Assembly: GCA_017936885.1 (NCBI GenBank)
Contig: JAGBEO010000013.1
Coordinates: forward strand, 1 to 64,000
From: Lachnospiraceae bacterium
GTDB lineage: Bacteria > Bacillota > Clostridia > Lachnospirales > Lachnospiraceae
Direction of reading: 5' to 3'
DNA length: 64,000 nt
In this document: positions 51,398 to 60,386 of the stretch, piece by piece
How the letters are laid out: each line of letters begins with the position of its first letter
Position numbering within the stretch: position 1 is the stretch's first letter
Notes under the pieces: model-generated
The model's input: only the letters and a program-made list of their open reading frames with translations
Told to the model about the DNA's origin: nothing
Database searches by the model: none
Translations under genes and position numbers: made by a program

Positions 51398-52828
51398 ATG
51401 ATGTATGATGAAGAAAGAACCTTTATGAATCGTCCGGTTACCATGAATGAACATAATAATCTTCTGGAGATAGAAGAGCATATGTATATTCTGGATGATG
51501 TCAAGAAACCCAATGTATTTAGAAATATGTTTCCCTATTCCGAGATACCGAAGATACCGTTTAACGATAGAACCGTACCTCACAATATGCCCAGGGATAT
51601 CTGGATTACAGATACTACTTTCCGTGACGGACAGCAGTCCAGGGCACCCTACACCACAGAGCAGATTGTCACAATCTATGATTATTTACATAAACTGGGC
51701 GGTCCAAACGGCATGATCCGCGCCAGTGAATTTTTCCTGTACAGTAAGAAGGATAGAGATGCAGTTTATAAGTGTATGGAGCGCGGATATCAGTTCCCGG
51801 AGGTTACCAGTTGGATTCGTGCCAGCAAGGATGACTTTAAGCTTGTGAAGGAAATCGGCATGAAAGAGACCGGTATTTTGGTAAGCTGTTCTGATTATCA
51901 TATCTTCCTGAAGCTTAAGATGACCAGAAGGCAGGCCATGGATCACTATTTAAGCGTGATTCGCGACTGCTTAGAGGAAGGAATCAGCCCAAGATGTCAT
52001 CTGGAGGATATTACAAGAGCCGATATTTACGGCTATGTGGTGCCTTTCTGTATGGAACTGATGAAACTGATGGAGGAATATAAGATTCCGATTAAAGTGC
52101 GCGCCTGCGATACCATGGGATATGGTGTCAATTATCCCGGTGCTGTTATTCCGCGAAGCGTACAGGGTATCATTTATGCGATTCACACCCATGCGGGTGT
52201 GCCTCATAGCCTGATTGAGTGGCACGGACACAACGATTTCTACAAAGCGGTATCGAATTCCACTACAGCTTGGATTTACGGCTGTTCCGGTATCAATACA
52301 TCACTTTTTGGTATCGGTGAGAGAACCGGTAATACACCGCTTGAAGCGATGGTATTTGAGTATGCACAGCTTAAAGGTGATTTGAACGGTATGGATACTA
52401 CGGTGATCACAGAGCTTGCCGAGTATTATGAGAAAGAGATCGGTTACGAGATCCCGCCGAGAACCCCTTTTGTAGGGAAGAACTTCAATGTGACAAGAGC
52501 GGGCATTCATGCGGACGGCTTGTTAAAGAATGAGGAAATCTACAATATTTTCGATACAGAGAAATTCTTAAACAGACCGGTATTGTGTGCGGTATCGAAT
52601 ACCTCCGGACTTGCCGGAATCGCACATTGGATCAATACCTATTATCGTCTGAAAGAGGACGAGCAGTTAGATAAGAGCTGTGATCTGGTGAGAGCATTGA
52701 AGGTATGGGTAGATGAAGAGTATGCAGCCGGTCGAGTTACGGTGCTTACGGATGAGGAGCTTGTGACACAGATTGTTAAGACTTGTGAAGAACTTAAGCT
52801 TCCTGTGCCTGGCAGTTCCCAAAGCTGA
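51398..52828 (+). CDS. Homocitrate/isopropylmalate synthase-family enzyme (possible Re-citrate synthase)
   Basis: The 476-residue protein is a DRE-TIM barrel Claisen condensing enzyme. IWITDTTFRDGQQSRAPYT carries the Arg-Asp of the active site, and EWHGHNDFYKAVSN the metal-binding HxH; HLEDITRADIYG and RACDTMGYGV are further barrel-loop motifs, and NTSLFGIGERTGNTPLEAMV a substrate loop. It lacks the C-terminal leucine regulatory domain of LeuA. No leu or lys genes are near; a regulator and icd follow instead, which favours citrate formation by the Re-type enzyme known from Clostridium kluyveri. Homocitrate or citramalate synthesis is the alternative. ATGs at 51374 and 51344 are other possible starts. 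Confidence 0.75.
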   Translation: MMYDEERTFMNRPVTMNEHNNLLEIEEHMYILDDVKKPNVFRNMFPYSEIPKIPFNDRTVPHNMPRDIWITDTTFRDGQQSRAPYTTEQIVTIYDYLHKLGGPNGMIRASEFFLYSKKDRDAVYKCMERGYQFPEVTSWIRASKDDFKLVKEIGMKETGILVSCSDYHIFLKLKMTRRQAMDHYLSVIRDCLEEGISPRCHLEDITRADIYGYVVPFCMELMKLMEEYKIPIKVRACDTMGYGVNYPGAVIPRSVQGIIYAIHTHAGVPHSLIEWHGHNDFYKAVSNSTTAWIYGCSGINTSLFGIGERTGNTPLEAMVFEYAQLKGDLNGMDTTVITELAEYYEKEIGYEIPPRTPFVGKNFNVTRAGIHADGLLKNEEIYNIFDTEKFLNRPVLCAVSNTSGLAGIAHWINTYYRLKEDEQLDKSCDLVRALKVWVDEEYAAGRVTVLTDEELVTQIVKTCEELKLPVPGSSQS

Positions 52829-52963
52829 TGAATATTTTGCGGTTCACAACGAATTCACCGGTCTTTTGACAGAAACCGACTTAAGTGTGAAGCGTAACGG
52901 AAAGAGCGTCTATGCCTGAGAAAATATGGGAAGGGTATAGATAAGAAGGAGTATTAGATAAAA

Positions 52964-53671
52964 ATGGCTAATTATGATATCAAACATGATGTAAATGATA
53001 AGTATTCCCTGCGCGGGCGTGTGTTCCAGAAGCTTCGTGAGGATATCTTAAGCGGCAAGTATAAGGAGCATGAAGAATTAAAGGAAGTGGCAATCGGGGA
53101 AGAATTAGGCGTCAGCCGTACGCCGGTCAGAGAGGCATTCCGTCAGCTTGAACTGGAAGGTCTGATTCAGATTGTGCCGAATAAAGGCGCCTATGTCACC
53201 AGCATTACGGCCAAAGACGTGAAGGACATCTATATGATACGATCTTTGCTGGAAGGACTTTGTGCAAGGCTTGCCACGGAAAAGATCACCAAGGAACAGA
53301 TGGAAGAGATGGAGGAGAATATCTATCTGGCTGAGTTTCACGCACAGAAGGGACACATGGATCAGATGGCAGAACTGGATAATCGTTTCCACGATATTCT
53401 CTATGAAGCATGTGATTCTAAGATGTTGGAACATGCTTTAAAGGACTATCATCAGTATGTACTCCGTGTACGTCAGAAGACCCTTGCGAACAATACAAGA
53501 GGGCGGGCTTCCAATGATGAGCACAGACAGATTATGGAGGCGATCAAAGCAGGGGATGCGGCTAAGGCTGAAAAACTTGCAAACCAGCATATGATCAATG
53601 CCTATGACAATATGCTCAAGAACGGGTTAAAGGAAATATACGGAGAAGAGAACGTAGAAGAAATCAAATAA
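52964..53671 (+). CDS. GntR/FadR-family transcriptional regulator
   Basis: The 235-residue protein has an N-terminal winged helix-turn-helix (SLRGRVFQKLREDILSGKY, EELGVSRTPVREAFRQLELE, IVPNKGAYV) and a C-terminal all-helical FCD ligand-binding domain (IYMIRSLLEGLCARLA, DNRFHDILYEACDSKML, DEHRQIMEAIKAGD with the metal-binding His/Asp set). FCD regulators usually sense small carboxylic acids such as citrate, lactate or fumarate. Its place between the synthase-like gene and icd suggests control of this set. Start codon ATG, with AAGGAG 14 bases upstream. Confidence 0.92.
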   Translation: MANYDIKHDVNDKYSLRGRVFQKLREDILSGKYKEHEELKEVAIGEELGVSRTPVREAFRQLELEGLIQIVPNKGAYVTSITAKDVKDIYMIRSLLEGLCARLATEKITKEQMEEMEENIYLAEFHAQKGHMDQMAELDNRFHDILYEACDSKMLEHALKDYHQYVLRVRQKTLANNTRGRASNDEHRQIMEAIKAGDAAKAEKLANQHMINAYDNMLKNGLKEIYGEENVEEIK

Positions 53672-53698
53672 AATAAAACCGAAAGGCGGGTACCGATT

Positions 53699-54904
53699 AT
53701 GGACAAAATTACAATGACAACACCTCTCGTGGAGATGGACGGAGATGAGATGACCAGAATCCTCTGGAAGATGATTAAGGATGAGCTATTGCTTCCTTAT
53801 ATTGATCTTAAGACAGAGTATTACGATTTAGGTTTGGAATATCGTAATGAGACGAATGATCAGGTTACCATCGATTCCGCGGAGGCAACCAAGAAATACG
53901 GTGTGGCTGTAAAATGTGCAACAATCACTCCCAACGCTGCCAGAATGACAGAGTATAACCTGAAAGAAATGTGGAAGAGCCCCAACGGTACCATTCGTGC
54001 GGCTTTGGACGGAACTGTATTCCGCGCCCCTATTATTGTAAAAGGCATAGAGCCTTGTGTGAAGAACTGGGAGAAGCCGATCACTCTGGCGCGTCATGCC
54101 TATGGCGATGTCTATAAGAATACGGAAATTAAAGTACCGGGTCCCGGCAAGGCAGAATTGGTATTTACAGCGGAGGATGGCACGGAGATTCGTGAAACCA
54201 TTCACAACTTTACCGGATCAGGCATTATTCAGGGTATCCACAACACAGATAAATCGATTACAAGCTTTGCGAAGGCCTGCTTTAACTACGCATTAGATAC
54301 GAAGCAGGATCTCTGGTTTGCGACCAAAGATACCATTTCCAAGAAGTATGATCATAACTTCAAGGATATTTTCCAGGAGATTTATGACGCAGAGTATAAG
54401 GAGAAATTCGAGGCGGCAGGCATTGAATATTTCTACACGCTGATCGATGATGCGGTAGCCCGTGTTATGAAAGCCAAGGGCGGGTTTATCTGGGCTTGTA
54501 AGAATTATGACGGCGATGTGATGAGCGATATGGTATCCTCGGCTTTCGGTTCCCTTGCCATGATGACTTCCGTACTCGTATCTCCAAGCGGCGTCTATGA
54601 GTATGAGGCGGCACACGGTACGGTGCAGAGACATTACTATAAGCATCTGAAAGGAGAGGAGACCTCTACCAACTCTGTTGCAACTATTTTTGCATGGACA
54701 GGGGCGCTCAGAAAGCGCGGTGAGCTAGACGGCAATAAAGCGCTGATGGCATTTGCGGATAAACTGGAGAAAGCAACCATCAAGACGATTGAAGACGGTA
54801 AGATGACCAAGGATTTGGCATTAATCACTTCCTTCAAAGACGTAACCGTACTCAACAGTGAAGGCTTCATTAAGGCGATCAGAGAGACTTTTGAGGCAAT
54901 GTAA
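53699..54904 (+). CDS. icd: Isocitrate dehydrogenase (NADP+), eukaryotic-like subfamily
   Basis: The 401-residue enzyme decarboxylates isocitrate to 2-oxoglutarate with NADP+. [19 protein letters not shown] at the start, [33 protein letters not shown] (substrate Arg/Ser-type loop) and [22 protein letters not shown] (metal Asp ligands) and [12 protein letters not shown] are signatures of subfamily II, close to mitochondrial/cytosolic IDH. Length is usual. It starts 27 bases after the regulator behind GAAAGG. With a citrate synthase it forms the oxidative branch that supplies glutamate carbon; aconitase is not in the window. Confidence 0.96.
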   Translation: MDKITMTTPLVEMDGDEMTRILWKMIKDELLLPYIDLKTEYYDLGLEYRNETNDQVTIDSAEATKKYGVAVKCATITPNAARMTEYNLKEMWKSPNGTIRAALDGTVFRAPIIVKGIEPCVKNWEKPITLARHAYGDVYKNTEIKVPGPGKAELVFTAEDGTEIRETIHNFTGSGIIQGIHNTDKSITSFAKACFNYALDTKQDLWFATKDTISKKYDHNFKDIFQEIYDAEYKEKFEAAGIEYFYTLIDDAVARVMKAKGGFIWACKNYDGDVMSDMVSSAFGSLAMMTSVLVSPSGVYEYEAAHGTVQRHYYKHLKGEETSTNSVATIFAWTGALRKRGELDGNKALMAFADKLEKATIKTIEDGKMTKDLALITSFKDVTVLNSEGFIKAIRETFEAM

Positions 54905-54917
54905 AAGGTACATATTA

Positions 54918-54990
54918 TAAAAGGGGCTGTGGGCGTGAATATGATATGTGATATGAAACATACATTTGGCGCTCATCAGTCCCTTTCGTA
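54918..54990 (+). terminator. Weak terminator-like hairpin after icd
   Basis: AAAGGGGCTG and CAGTCCCTTT form an imperfect outer stem around a large loop. The T-run is only three bases, so it may be a processed end rather than a real terminator. Confidence 0.35.
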
Positions 54991-55033
54991 ATGTAACAGA
55001 GTTTATGAAATGAAACGGTGTGATTACACCGCT

Positions 55034-56995
55034 TTATTCGGACAGTGTCTCCCATGTTTCGTATAATGCGGAAAGCTCCGTGTCATTTTCCGTCTTTTCT
55101 TTACTTAGCTCCTGTAGTTTCGCCACATTGGTACATACGTCGGGAGATGCCATCTGTTCCTCGATTTCAGTATTGCGTGTTTCCAACTGCTCAATTCGTT
55201 CTTCGCATTTGCGCAGATCATTTTCCTTCTTGCGCTGTGCAGCCTGCAATTCCTTCTGGGTCTTCCAGTCCAGCTTGCTTTCGGATGACGTATTGGATGC
55301 ATCGGAAGCACCGGCAGTAGAAGACGAACCAGCCGGATTCAATGTTAGTGCAGAACCGATTTTCTGCGAGGCACTTAGCAAGGCAAGCTGTTCATCCTTT
55401 TTCTCCAGATAATATTCATAATTGCCCAGATAATTGGTCAGTACTTTTTGATTCAGGTCAAGTATTCTGGTAGCCGTCTTATTGATAAAATAACGGTCAT
55501 GGGATACATACAGCACCGTGCCCGTATAAGCATTGATCGCATCCTCTAATATTTCCTTGGATATAATGTCCAGATGGTTAGTGGGCTCGTCCAGGATCAG
55601 AAAGTTTGCCTCTGAGAGCATCAGCTTCGCTAAAGAAACGCGTCCCCGTTCACCGCCGCTTAAGGATTTCACGGTTTTGAATACATCATCCCCTGTAAAA
55701 AGAAATGCGGCTAAGGTATTGCGGATCTCTGTGTTGGTCAGGGCTGGGTAGTCATCGGAGATTTCTTCAAATAAAGTTTTATCCATATGCAGCACATGGT
55801 GTTCCTGATCGTAGTAGCCGATCTGTACGTTGGCACCAAGGCGGATGGAGCCGCAGTCAGCAGTCAGCAGTTCGTTGATTATCTTTAGGATAGTGGTCTT
55901 ACCTGTTCCGTTATCGCCGATGATCGCCACGTGTTCTCCCTTTTTGATATCAAAATTAAGGTTCTCAAACAGCGTAAGAGGGCCAAAGGACTTGGAGAGA
56001 TTCTCTACATGGAGGACATCATTGCCGCTGATGCGTTTCGGCTCCAGCTTAAGATGCATATCGGCACGGACTTCTACAGGTTTCTCCAACACTTCTATTT
56101 TGTCAAGCATTTTCTCACGGCTTTCCGCACGTTTGATGGACTTCTCACGGTTGAAGGATTTTAATTTTTCGATGACTTCTTCCTGATGCCTGATTTCAGC
56201 CTGCTGTTTCATGTAGGCATTGTATTCTGCCACACGCAAGATTTCTTTCTTGGCGGCATAGTCAGAGTAATTGCCTGTAAAAACGGTGGCTTTCGTATGA
56301 TCAATCTCGATAATCTTGTTGGCGATCCGGTCTAAGAAATAACGGTCGTGGGATACGATAATTACCGCGCCCTTATAATTTAGCAGATAAGTTTCCAGCC
56401 ATGTGATAGAAGACATATCCAGGTGGTTAGTCGGCTCATCCAGGATAATCAGATTCGGTTTCAGCAAAAGAAGTTTACCTAATGCCACACGGGTTTTCTG
56501 ACCGCCGGAGAGGGTAGAGACGGATTTGGTGAATTCTTCTTCGGTAAAGCCAAGACCCTTTAAAACGCCTGTCAATTCGCTTTTATAAGCGTAGCCGTTA
56601 GCTGCTTCAAAAGCATGGGTCAGATTGGCATACGTATTCATCAACTGTTCCAGTTTTTCCTCAGAAGCGGTTTTCATCTGTAATTCAATAGAATGCATCT
56701 TCTGCTGCATATCAAGGATATCCTGTTTGACAGAGAGAAGCTCATCGTAGATGGTATTCTCGCCGGATACTGCTTCATGCTGGGACAGATAGCCGATGGT
56801 TTTATCCTTGGAGAGCGTGACGATGCCCTCATCAGTAGTAAGCTCGCCCATAATAATGCGAAGCAGAGTAGTTTTGCCGGCACCGTTGATACCGACAATA
56901 GCTGCCTTATCGTAATCTTCAATATGGAAGGATACGTTTTTCAGAATAGGTACTTCATTAAAAGATTTATGTATGTTACTAACGGAAAGTATCAT
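55034..56995 (-). CDS. ABC-F family ATPase
   Basis: The 653-residue soluble protein has two ABC domains without membrane segments. Walker A motifs are GINGAGKTTLLR and GDNGTGKTTILK; signature motifs LSGGQKTRVALGKL and LSGGERGRVSLAKL; Walker B sites LIILDEPTNHLDM and FLILDEPTNHLDI. An inter-domain linker (about 245-310) is rich in Lys/Arg/Glu. A C-terminal extension with a predicted coiled coil (from about 575, KKENDLRKCEERIEQLETRN) follows. ABC-F proteins bind the ribosomal E site as translation factors or antibiotic-protection factors; the resistance kind cannot be told from the sequence. It is convergent with icd. Confidence 0.93.
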   Translation of the reverse strand: MILSVSNIHKSFNEVPILKNVSFHIEDYDKAAIVGINGAGKTTLLRIIMGELTTDEGIVTLSKDKTIGYLSQHEAVSGENTIYDELLSVKQDILDMQQKMHSIELQMKTASEEKLEQLMNTYANLTHAFEAANGYAYKSELTGVLKGLGFTEEEFTKSVSTLSGGQKTRVALGKLLLLKPNLIILDEPTNHLDMSSITWLETYLLNYKGAVIIVSHDRYFLDRIANKIIEIDHTKATVFTGNYSDYAAKKEILRVAEYNAYMKQQAEIRHQEEVIEKLKSFNREKSIKRAESREKMLDKIEVLEKPVEVRADMHLKLEPKRISGNDVLHVENLSKSFGPLTLFENLNFDIKKGEHVAIIGDNGTGKTTILKIINELLTADCGSIRLGANVQIGYYDQEHHVLHMDKTLFEEISDDYPALTNTEIRNTLAAFLFTGDDVFKTVKSLSGGERGRVSLAKLMLSEANFLILDEPTNHLDIISKEILEDAINAYTGTVLYVSHDRYFINKTATRILDLNQKVLTNYLGNYEYYLEKKDEQLALLSASQKIGSALTLNPAGSSSTAGASDASNTSSESKLDWKTQKELQAAQRKKENDLRKCEERIEQLETRNTEIEEQMASPDVCTNVAKLQELSKEKTENDTELSALYETWETLSE

Positions 56996-57081
56996 TGCCT
57001 GTTACCAAACCTTTCGTTTTATAGCTGTTATGGATGTTAATCAATTGCTGTTCAGACCGCATCTTGCACTTGCTGCATGCT

Positions 57082-57124
57082 GTCGGAGCCAGCGCCAAAA
57101 TGCCTGCTTTTGGCACTTTGTGTG
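57082..57124 (+). repeat. Dispersed hairpin element, copy B
   Basis: This is the partner of 19602-19643 (34 of 43 aligned positions agree). Here GCCAAAA and TTTTGGC form a perfect 7-bp arm around TGCCTGC. It lies 52 bases upstream of the rex -35 element. Confidence 0.6.
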
Positions 57125-57175
57125 CATCGGCTGTTACAGTTCAGTTTACAAGTCGAAGCGGCAACTGTCAATTCA

Positions 57176-57204
57176 TTGACATATTTTTAACAGAGTTGTA
57201 TACT
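57176..57204 (+). promoter_or_regulatory. Sigma-A promoter of rex
   Basis: Perfect TTGACA (57176-57181) and TATACT (57199-57204) are spaced 17 bases. The spacer contains TTTTTAACAGAG, only one half of a Rex-like operator (TTAACA), so autoregulation is uncertain. Confidence 0.8.
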
Positions 57205-57270
57205 AAGAACAAGTGTACACATGTGCGACAGCTTACGGACAGACGAAAACATAATTGGGGAGGCAGCGGC

Positions 57271-57909
57271 GTGGAAGAAAAAGAGATTTCGCAGGCTGTG
57301 ATTGGCCGTTTGCCCAGATATTTCAGATATCTTGGGGAACTTAAAGATGAGGGGATAGAGAGAGTTTCTTCGCAGGAACTCAGTGATATTATGCAGGTAA
57401 CCGCGTCACAGATCAGACAGGATCTGAATAATTTCGGCGGATTCGGACAGCAGGGATATGGCTATAACGTAGGACATTTATATGAAGAAATCGGTAAGAT
57501 ATTGGGACTGGATCAAGAACATAATCTTATCATTGTCGGTGCGGGGCATTTGGGACAGGCATTGTTCAACTACATGAATTTTGAGCGCAGAGGTTTTATT
57601 TTCAGAGGAATTTTTGATAATAATCCGGACATTCACGGAAAGCAGATTCGCGGCATTACAGTACGACCTATGCAGGAGATGGAACAGTTTGTTAAGGAGA
57701 ACAATATCGATATTGCAGTACTGACTATCCCTAAGACCAGTGCCGTGGAAGTGGCAGAACAGCTTGTCCATTACGGTATTAAAGGTATTTGGAACTTTGC
57801 GCATGTAGATTTACATGTTCCGAAGGGCATACAGGTAGAAAATGTACATTTATCGGACAGTCTGATGAAATTGTCCTACAATTTATCTTCTCATAATACG
57901 GAGAAATAG
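57271..57909 (+). CDS. rex: Redox-sensing transcriptional repressor Rex
   Basis: The 212-residue repressor senses the NADH/NAD+ ratio. An N-terminal winged helix domain (RLPRYFRYLGELKDEGIERV, SSQELSDIMQVTASQIRQDL, NNFGGFGQQGYGYNV) is followed by a Rossmann domain with LIIVGAGHLGQALFNYM as NAD-binding loop and a C-terminal domain-swap helix. Rex in Clostridia controls fermentation and energy genes, and the rnf, gltA and pckA loci in the same window are plausible targets. GTG at 57271 is chosen because GGGGAGG lies 7 bases before it; the frame is open further upstream but only over non-conserved sequence. Confidence 0.95.
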   Translation: MEEKEISQAVIGRLPRYFRYLGELKDEGIERVSSQELSDIMQVTASQIRQDLNNFGGFGQQGYGYNVGHLYEEIGKILGLDQEHNLIIVGAGHLGQALFNYMNFERRGFIFRGIFDNNPDIHGKQIRGITVRPMQEMEQFVKENNIDIAVLTIPKTSAVEVAEQLVHYGIKGIWNFAHVDLHVPKGIQVENVHLSDSLMKLSYNLSSHNTEK

Positions 57910-57971
57910 GCGGTTATTCTATATACGATGACAGCGTCAGGCGGTTATACGTAAGAAAGGTATTGATATCT

Positions 57972-58664
57972 ATGTCGAGAACGGATGAAGTGTTTCAACC
58001 GGCACTGATAGGCAAAAAAATTCCTATTTTAACATTAGATCATAAATGGCATCAACTCTTTACACAGGCAGAATATTCTCCCGAAATCAAGAGTATGGAG
58101 AAGGAGTTAAACATCCTGCTTAAGCGTCAGGGTAAGGTTAATACAGAGAGCAAGGAAATCAAGAAGCTGAAGAAAAAGCTGATGGACGAAATTGTGATTC
58201 TTGCTGATGAGATGGGGGATCACCCTACCAAGAAGCAGGAAAAGGATATGGCAGACCATAAGCGTCTGATCAATGAGTGTAATGAGAAAATGGAAGAGTA
58301 CGAGGAAGAGATGGTGGAGCTTCCAAGGCAGATTAACCAGCTTAATAATAAGCTGATGCTTATTACGATGGAAGTATGCTATAAGAAACTGCAGCAAAAC
58401 ACGGAAGAATTGGAGACCATCGAGGAATGGATCGGCAATATACGCCGTGAATTGAAGAAAAAGGTGATCCGTAAACAGGAAAAGGAAGCGATGAATCATC
58501 AACTGTATTCTTATATGCATGATATTTTCGGAGCGGATGTGATAGAGTTATTTGATATGAAATATAATCCGGAAGAAAAATACAAGAATAAGGCTGCTTC
58601 GACAGATAAAAAGACGGAGACGGCAGAGCAGCAGGAAGACAACGAGGATGCGTCGAAATCATGA
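57972..58664 (+). CDS. Coiled-coil protein of unknown function
   Basis: The 230-residue protein starts with a conserved-looking ALIGKKIPILTLDHKWHQLF segment and then is mostly long charged helices (about residues 40-180) with heptad patterns (KELNILLKRQGKV, MEEYEEEMVELPRQINQLNN). A disordered acidic tail ends the protein. No enzyme motif is visible. ATG at 57972 is chosen with AAAGG 11 bases upstream. It follows rex by 62 bases and may be in its operon. Confidence 0.65.
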   Translation: MSRTDEVFQPALIGKKIPILTLDHKWHQLFTQAEYSPEIKSMEKELNILLKRQGKVNTESKEIKKLKKKLMDEIVILADEMGDHPTKKQEKDMADHKRLINECNEKMEEYEEEMVELPRQINQLNNKLMLITMEVCYKKLQQNTEELETIEEWIGNIRRELKKKVIRKQEKEAMNHQLYSYMHDIFGADVIELFDMKYNPEEKYKNKAASTDKKTETAEQQEDNEDASKS

Positions 58665-58796
58665 GATTTTGGCGCTCTTTTCTATGAGTAGAAGATAGAA
58701 GTTGTTCAGAAAATTCCGGCAGAAAGTGATACAGTGTGAATGGAAACATGATTTGCATACAGGATAGTTGCAGACGTGCAAGAATGGGGGAGCTAT

Positions 58797-60386
58797 ATGA
58801 AGCAATATCTGGTAATGGCTTCTGAGATGAAGCGGTACGATACGAATACGATAGAACAGATAGGGATTTTGTCCCTTGTGCTGATGGAGCGTGCAGCGCT
58901 TGTGACGGTGGAAGAATTACAGAGAATATACGGTGAGCGGAGGGCTAGAGTGTTAGTCGTGGCGGGATGCGGCAACAATGGCGGAGACGGATTCGCGATA
59001 GGACGACTGCTTATGCTGCAGGGATATTGTGTGGAGTTTGTTCTGATCGGTGAGCGCGCAAGATGCAGCCGGGAGACGGCTGCGCAGATAGAGATTCTGT
59101 CAAAATATGGGATGTCTGTGAAGGACGCAATAGACGGTGCTGAATATGATATAGTAATCGATGCCTTATTCGGAATCGGTTTATCGAGAGAAGTGACAGG
59201 ACTTTATGCTGAAACCATTGAAAGAATAAACCGGATGGAAAGCTTCGTGTGCAGTGTGGATATTCCTTCGGGCGTCTGTGCTGATGACGGCAGTATACTG
59301 GGATGTGCCGTCAGGGCAGATATGACAGTAACTTATGGATTTTATAAATTGGGACAAATGTTGTATGACGGCGCTGTCTATTGCGGCAGGGTTATCTGTC
59401 GGGAGATGGGCATTAATGACAAGAGCTTTTTAGGGGATGTGCCCGGATGGTACACTCTGCGGGAAGAAACAGGTGAGACACTGCTTCCGGGTCGTGATGC
59501 TTGCGGCAATAAGGGTACCTTCGGCAAAGTGCTTGTGATTGCAGGAAGCAGTCAGGTCTGCGGTGCTGCGGTGCTGGCGGCAGAGAGCGCATTCCGGATG
59601 GGAGCAGGGATGATTAAGACGGTAACTGCCGAGGAGAATCGGAACATATTATTACAGGCGGTGCCGGAAAGCATGATTTTGACCTATGATGATCCGGGAA
59701 ACGGAACAGAAAATGGAATAGGAAAGGAAACAGATGACGAAATACAAAGGGATGCGGAGTTTGAGGCCGCACTGTCAGAAGCTTTTGACTGGGCGGATGT
59801 GATCCTGATCGGGCCGGGGATCGGTGTCGGAAGGCAGGCGGAGATGTTACTTGGGAAATGTCTGACTGAAAGCAAACTTCCTATGGTGATTGATGCCGAC
59901 GGATTAAATCTGATTGCAGAGAAACCATATTTGCAGGAATTACTTGAAAGGGCAGGCACAGGCGGAAGAACGATTGTTCTGACACCCCATCTGGGAGAGT
60001 TCGCCAGATTGTACGGATGCACTGTCAGACAGGTAAAAGATCATATGCTGCAGTATCCTATGGAATTAGCCAAACGTATGCAGGCTGTTGTCGTATGTAA
60101 AGATGCAAGAACCGTGGTAACGGCGCCCGGAGCGAAGGCGCATTATCTGAATACTACAGGCAATGACGGGATGGCAACGGCAGGAAGCGGCGATGTGCTT
60201 GCCGGAATGATCGCGGGACTTCTGGCACAGAATATGAGCGGTATGGAGGCTGCGGTCTGCGGCGTGTATCTGCATGGTGCGGCAGGAGATCTGGCCGCGC
60301 AGAAGAAAACACGGCGTTCTATGATGGCAACGGATATCATAGAACAGATAAGTCATGTGATGGAGAAGAGGGCAAAAGAATGTTAG
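58797..60386 (+). CDS. nnr: Bifunctional NAD(P)H-hydrate epimerase/dehydratase
   Basis: The 529-residue enzyme repairs damaged (hydrated) NAD(P)H. The N-terminal YjeF_N epimerase domain (residues 1-210) has VVAGCGNNGGDGFAIGR and VIDALFGIGLSREVTG. The C-terminal ADP/ATP-dependent dehydratase domain has GTFGKVLVIAGSSQVCGAAV, GPGIGVGRQAEML, VIDADGLNLIA, LTPHLGEFARLYG and GNDGMATAGSGDVLAG. The ATG at 58797 lies just after GGGGGAG. It overlaps alr by seven bases. Repair of NADH fits the redox theme of rex nearby. Confidence 0.95.
   Translation: MKQYLVMASEMKRYDTNTIEQIGILSLVLMERAALVTVEELQRIYGERRARVLVVAGCGNNGGDGFAIGRLLMLQGYCVEFVLIGERARCSRETAAQIEILSKYGMSVKDAIDGAEYDIVIDALFGIGLSREVTGLYAETIERINRMESFVCSVDIPSGVCADDGSILGCAVRADMTVTYGFYKLGQMLYDGAVYCGRVICREMGINDKSFLGDVPGWYTLREETGETLLPGRDACGNKGTFGKVLVIAGSSQVCGAAVLAAESAFRMGAGMIKTVTAEENRNILLQAVPESMILTYDDPGNGTENGIGKETDDEIQRDAEFEAALSEAFDWADVILIGPGIGVGRQAEMLLGKCLTESKLPMVIDADGLNLIAEKPYLQELLERAGTGGRTIVLTPHLGEFARLYGCTVRQVKDHMLQYPMELAKRMQAVVVCKDARTVVTAPGAKAHYLNTTGNDGMATAGSGDVLAGMIAGLLAQNMSGMEAAVCGVYLHGAAGDLAAQKKTRRSMMATDIIEQISHVMEKRAKEC

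Noticed and set aside
55020-55412. Ser-rich open frame on the plus strand opposite the ABC-F C-terminus
   Set aside because: It mirrors the Glu/Lys-rich coiled coil of the real gene; composition is an antisense artefact.
57034-57270. Longer Rex reading frame starting at 57034
   Set aside because: The first 79 residues are not Rex-like and overlap the promoter; GTG at 57271 has an ideal ribosome site and the normal N-terminus.
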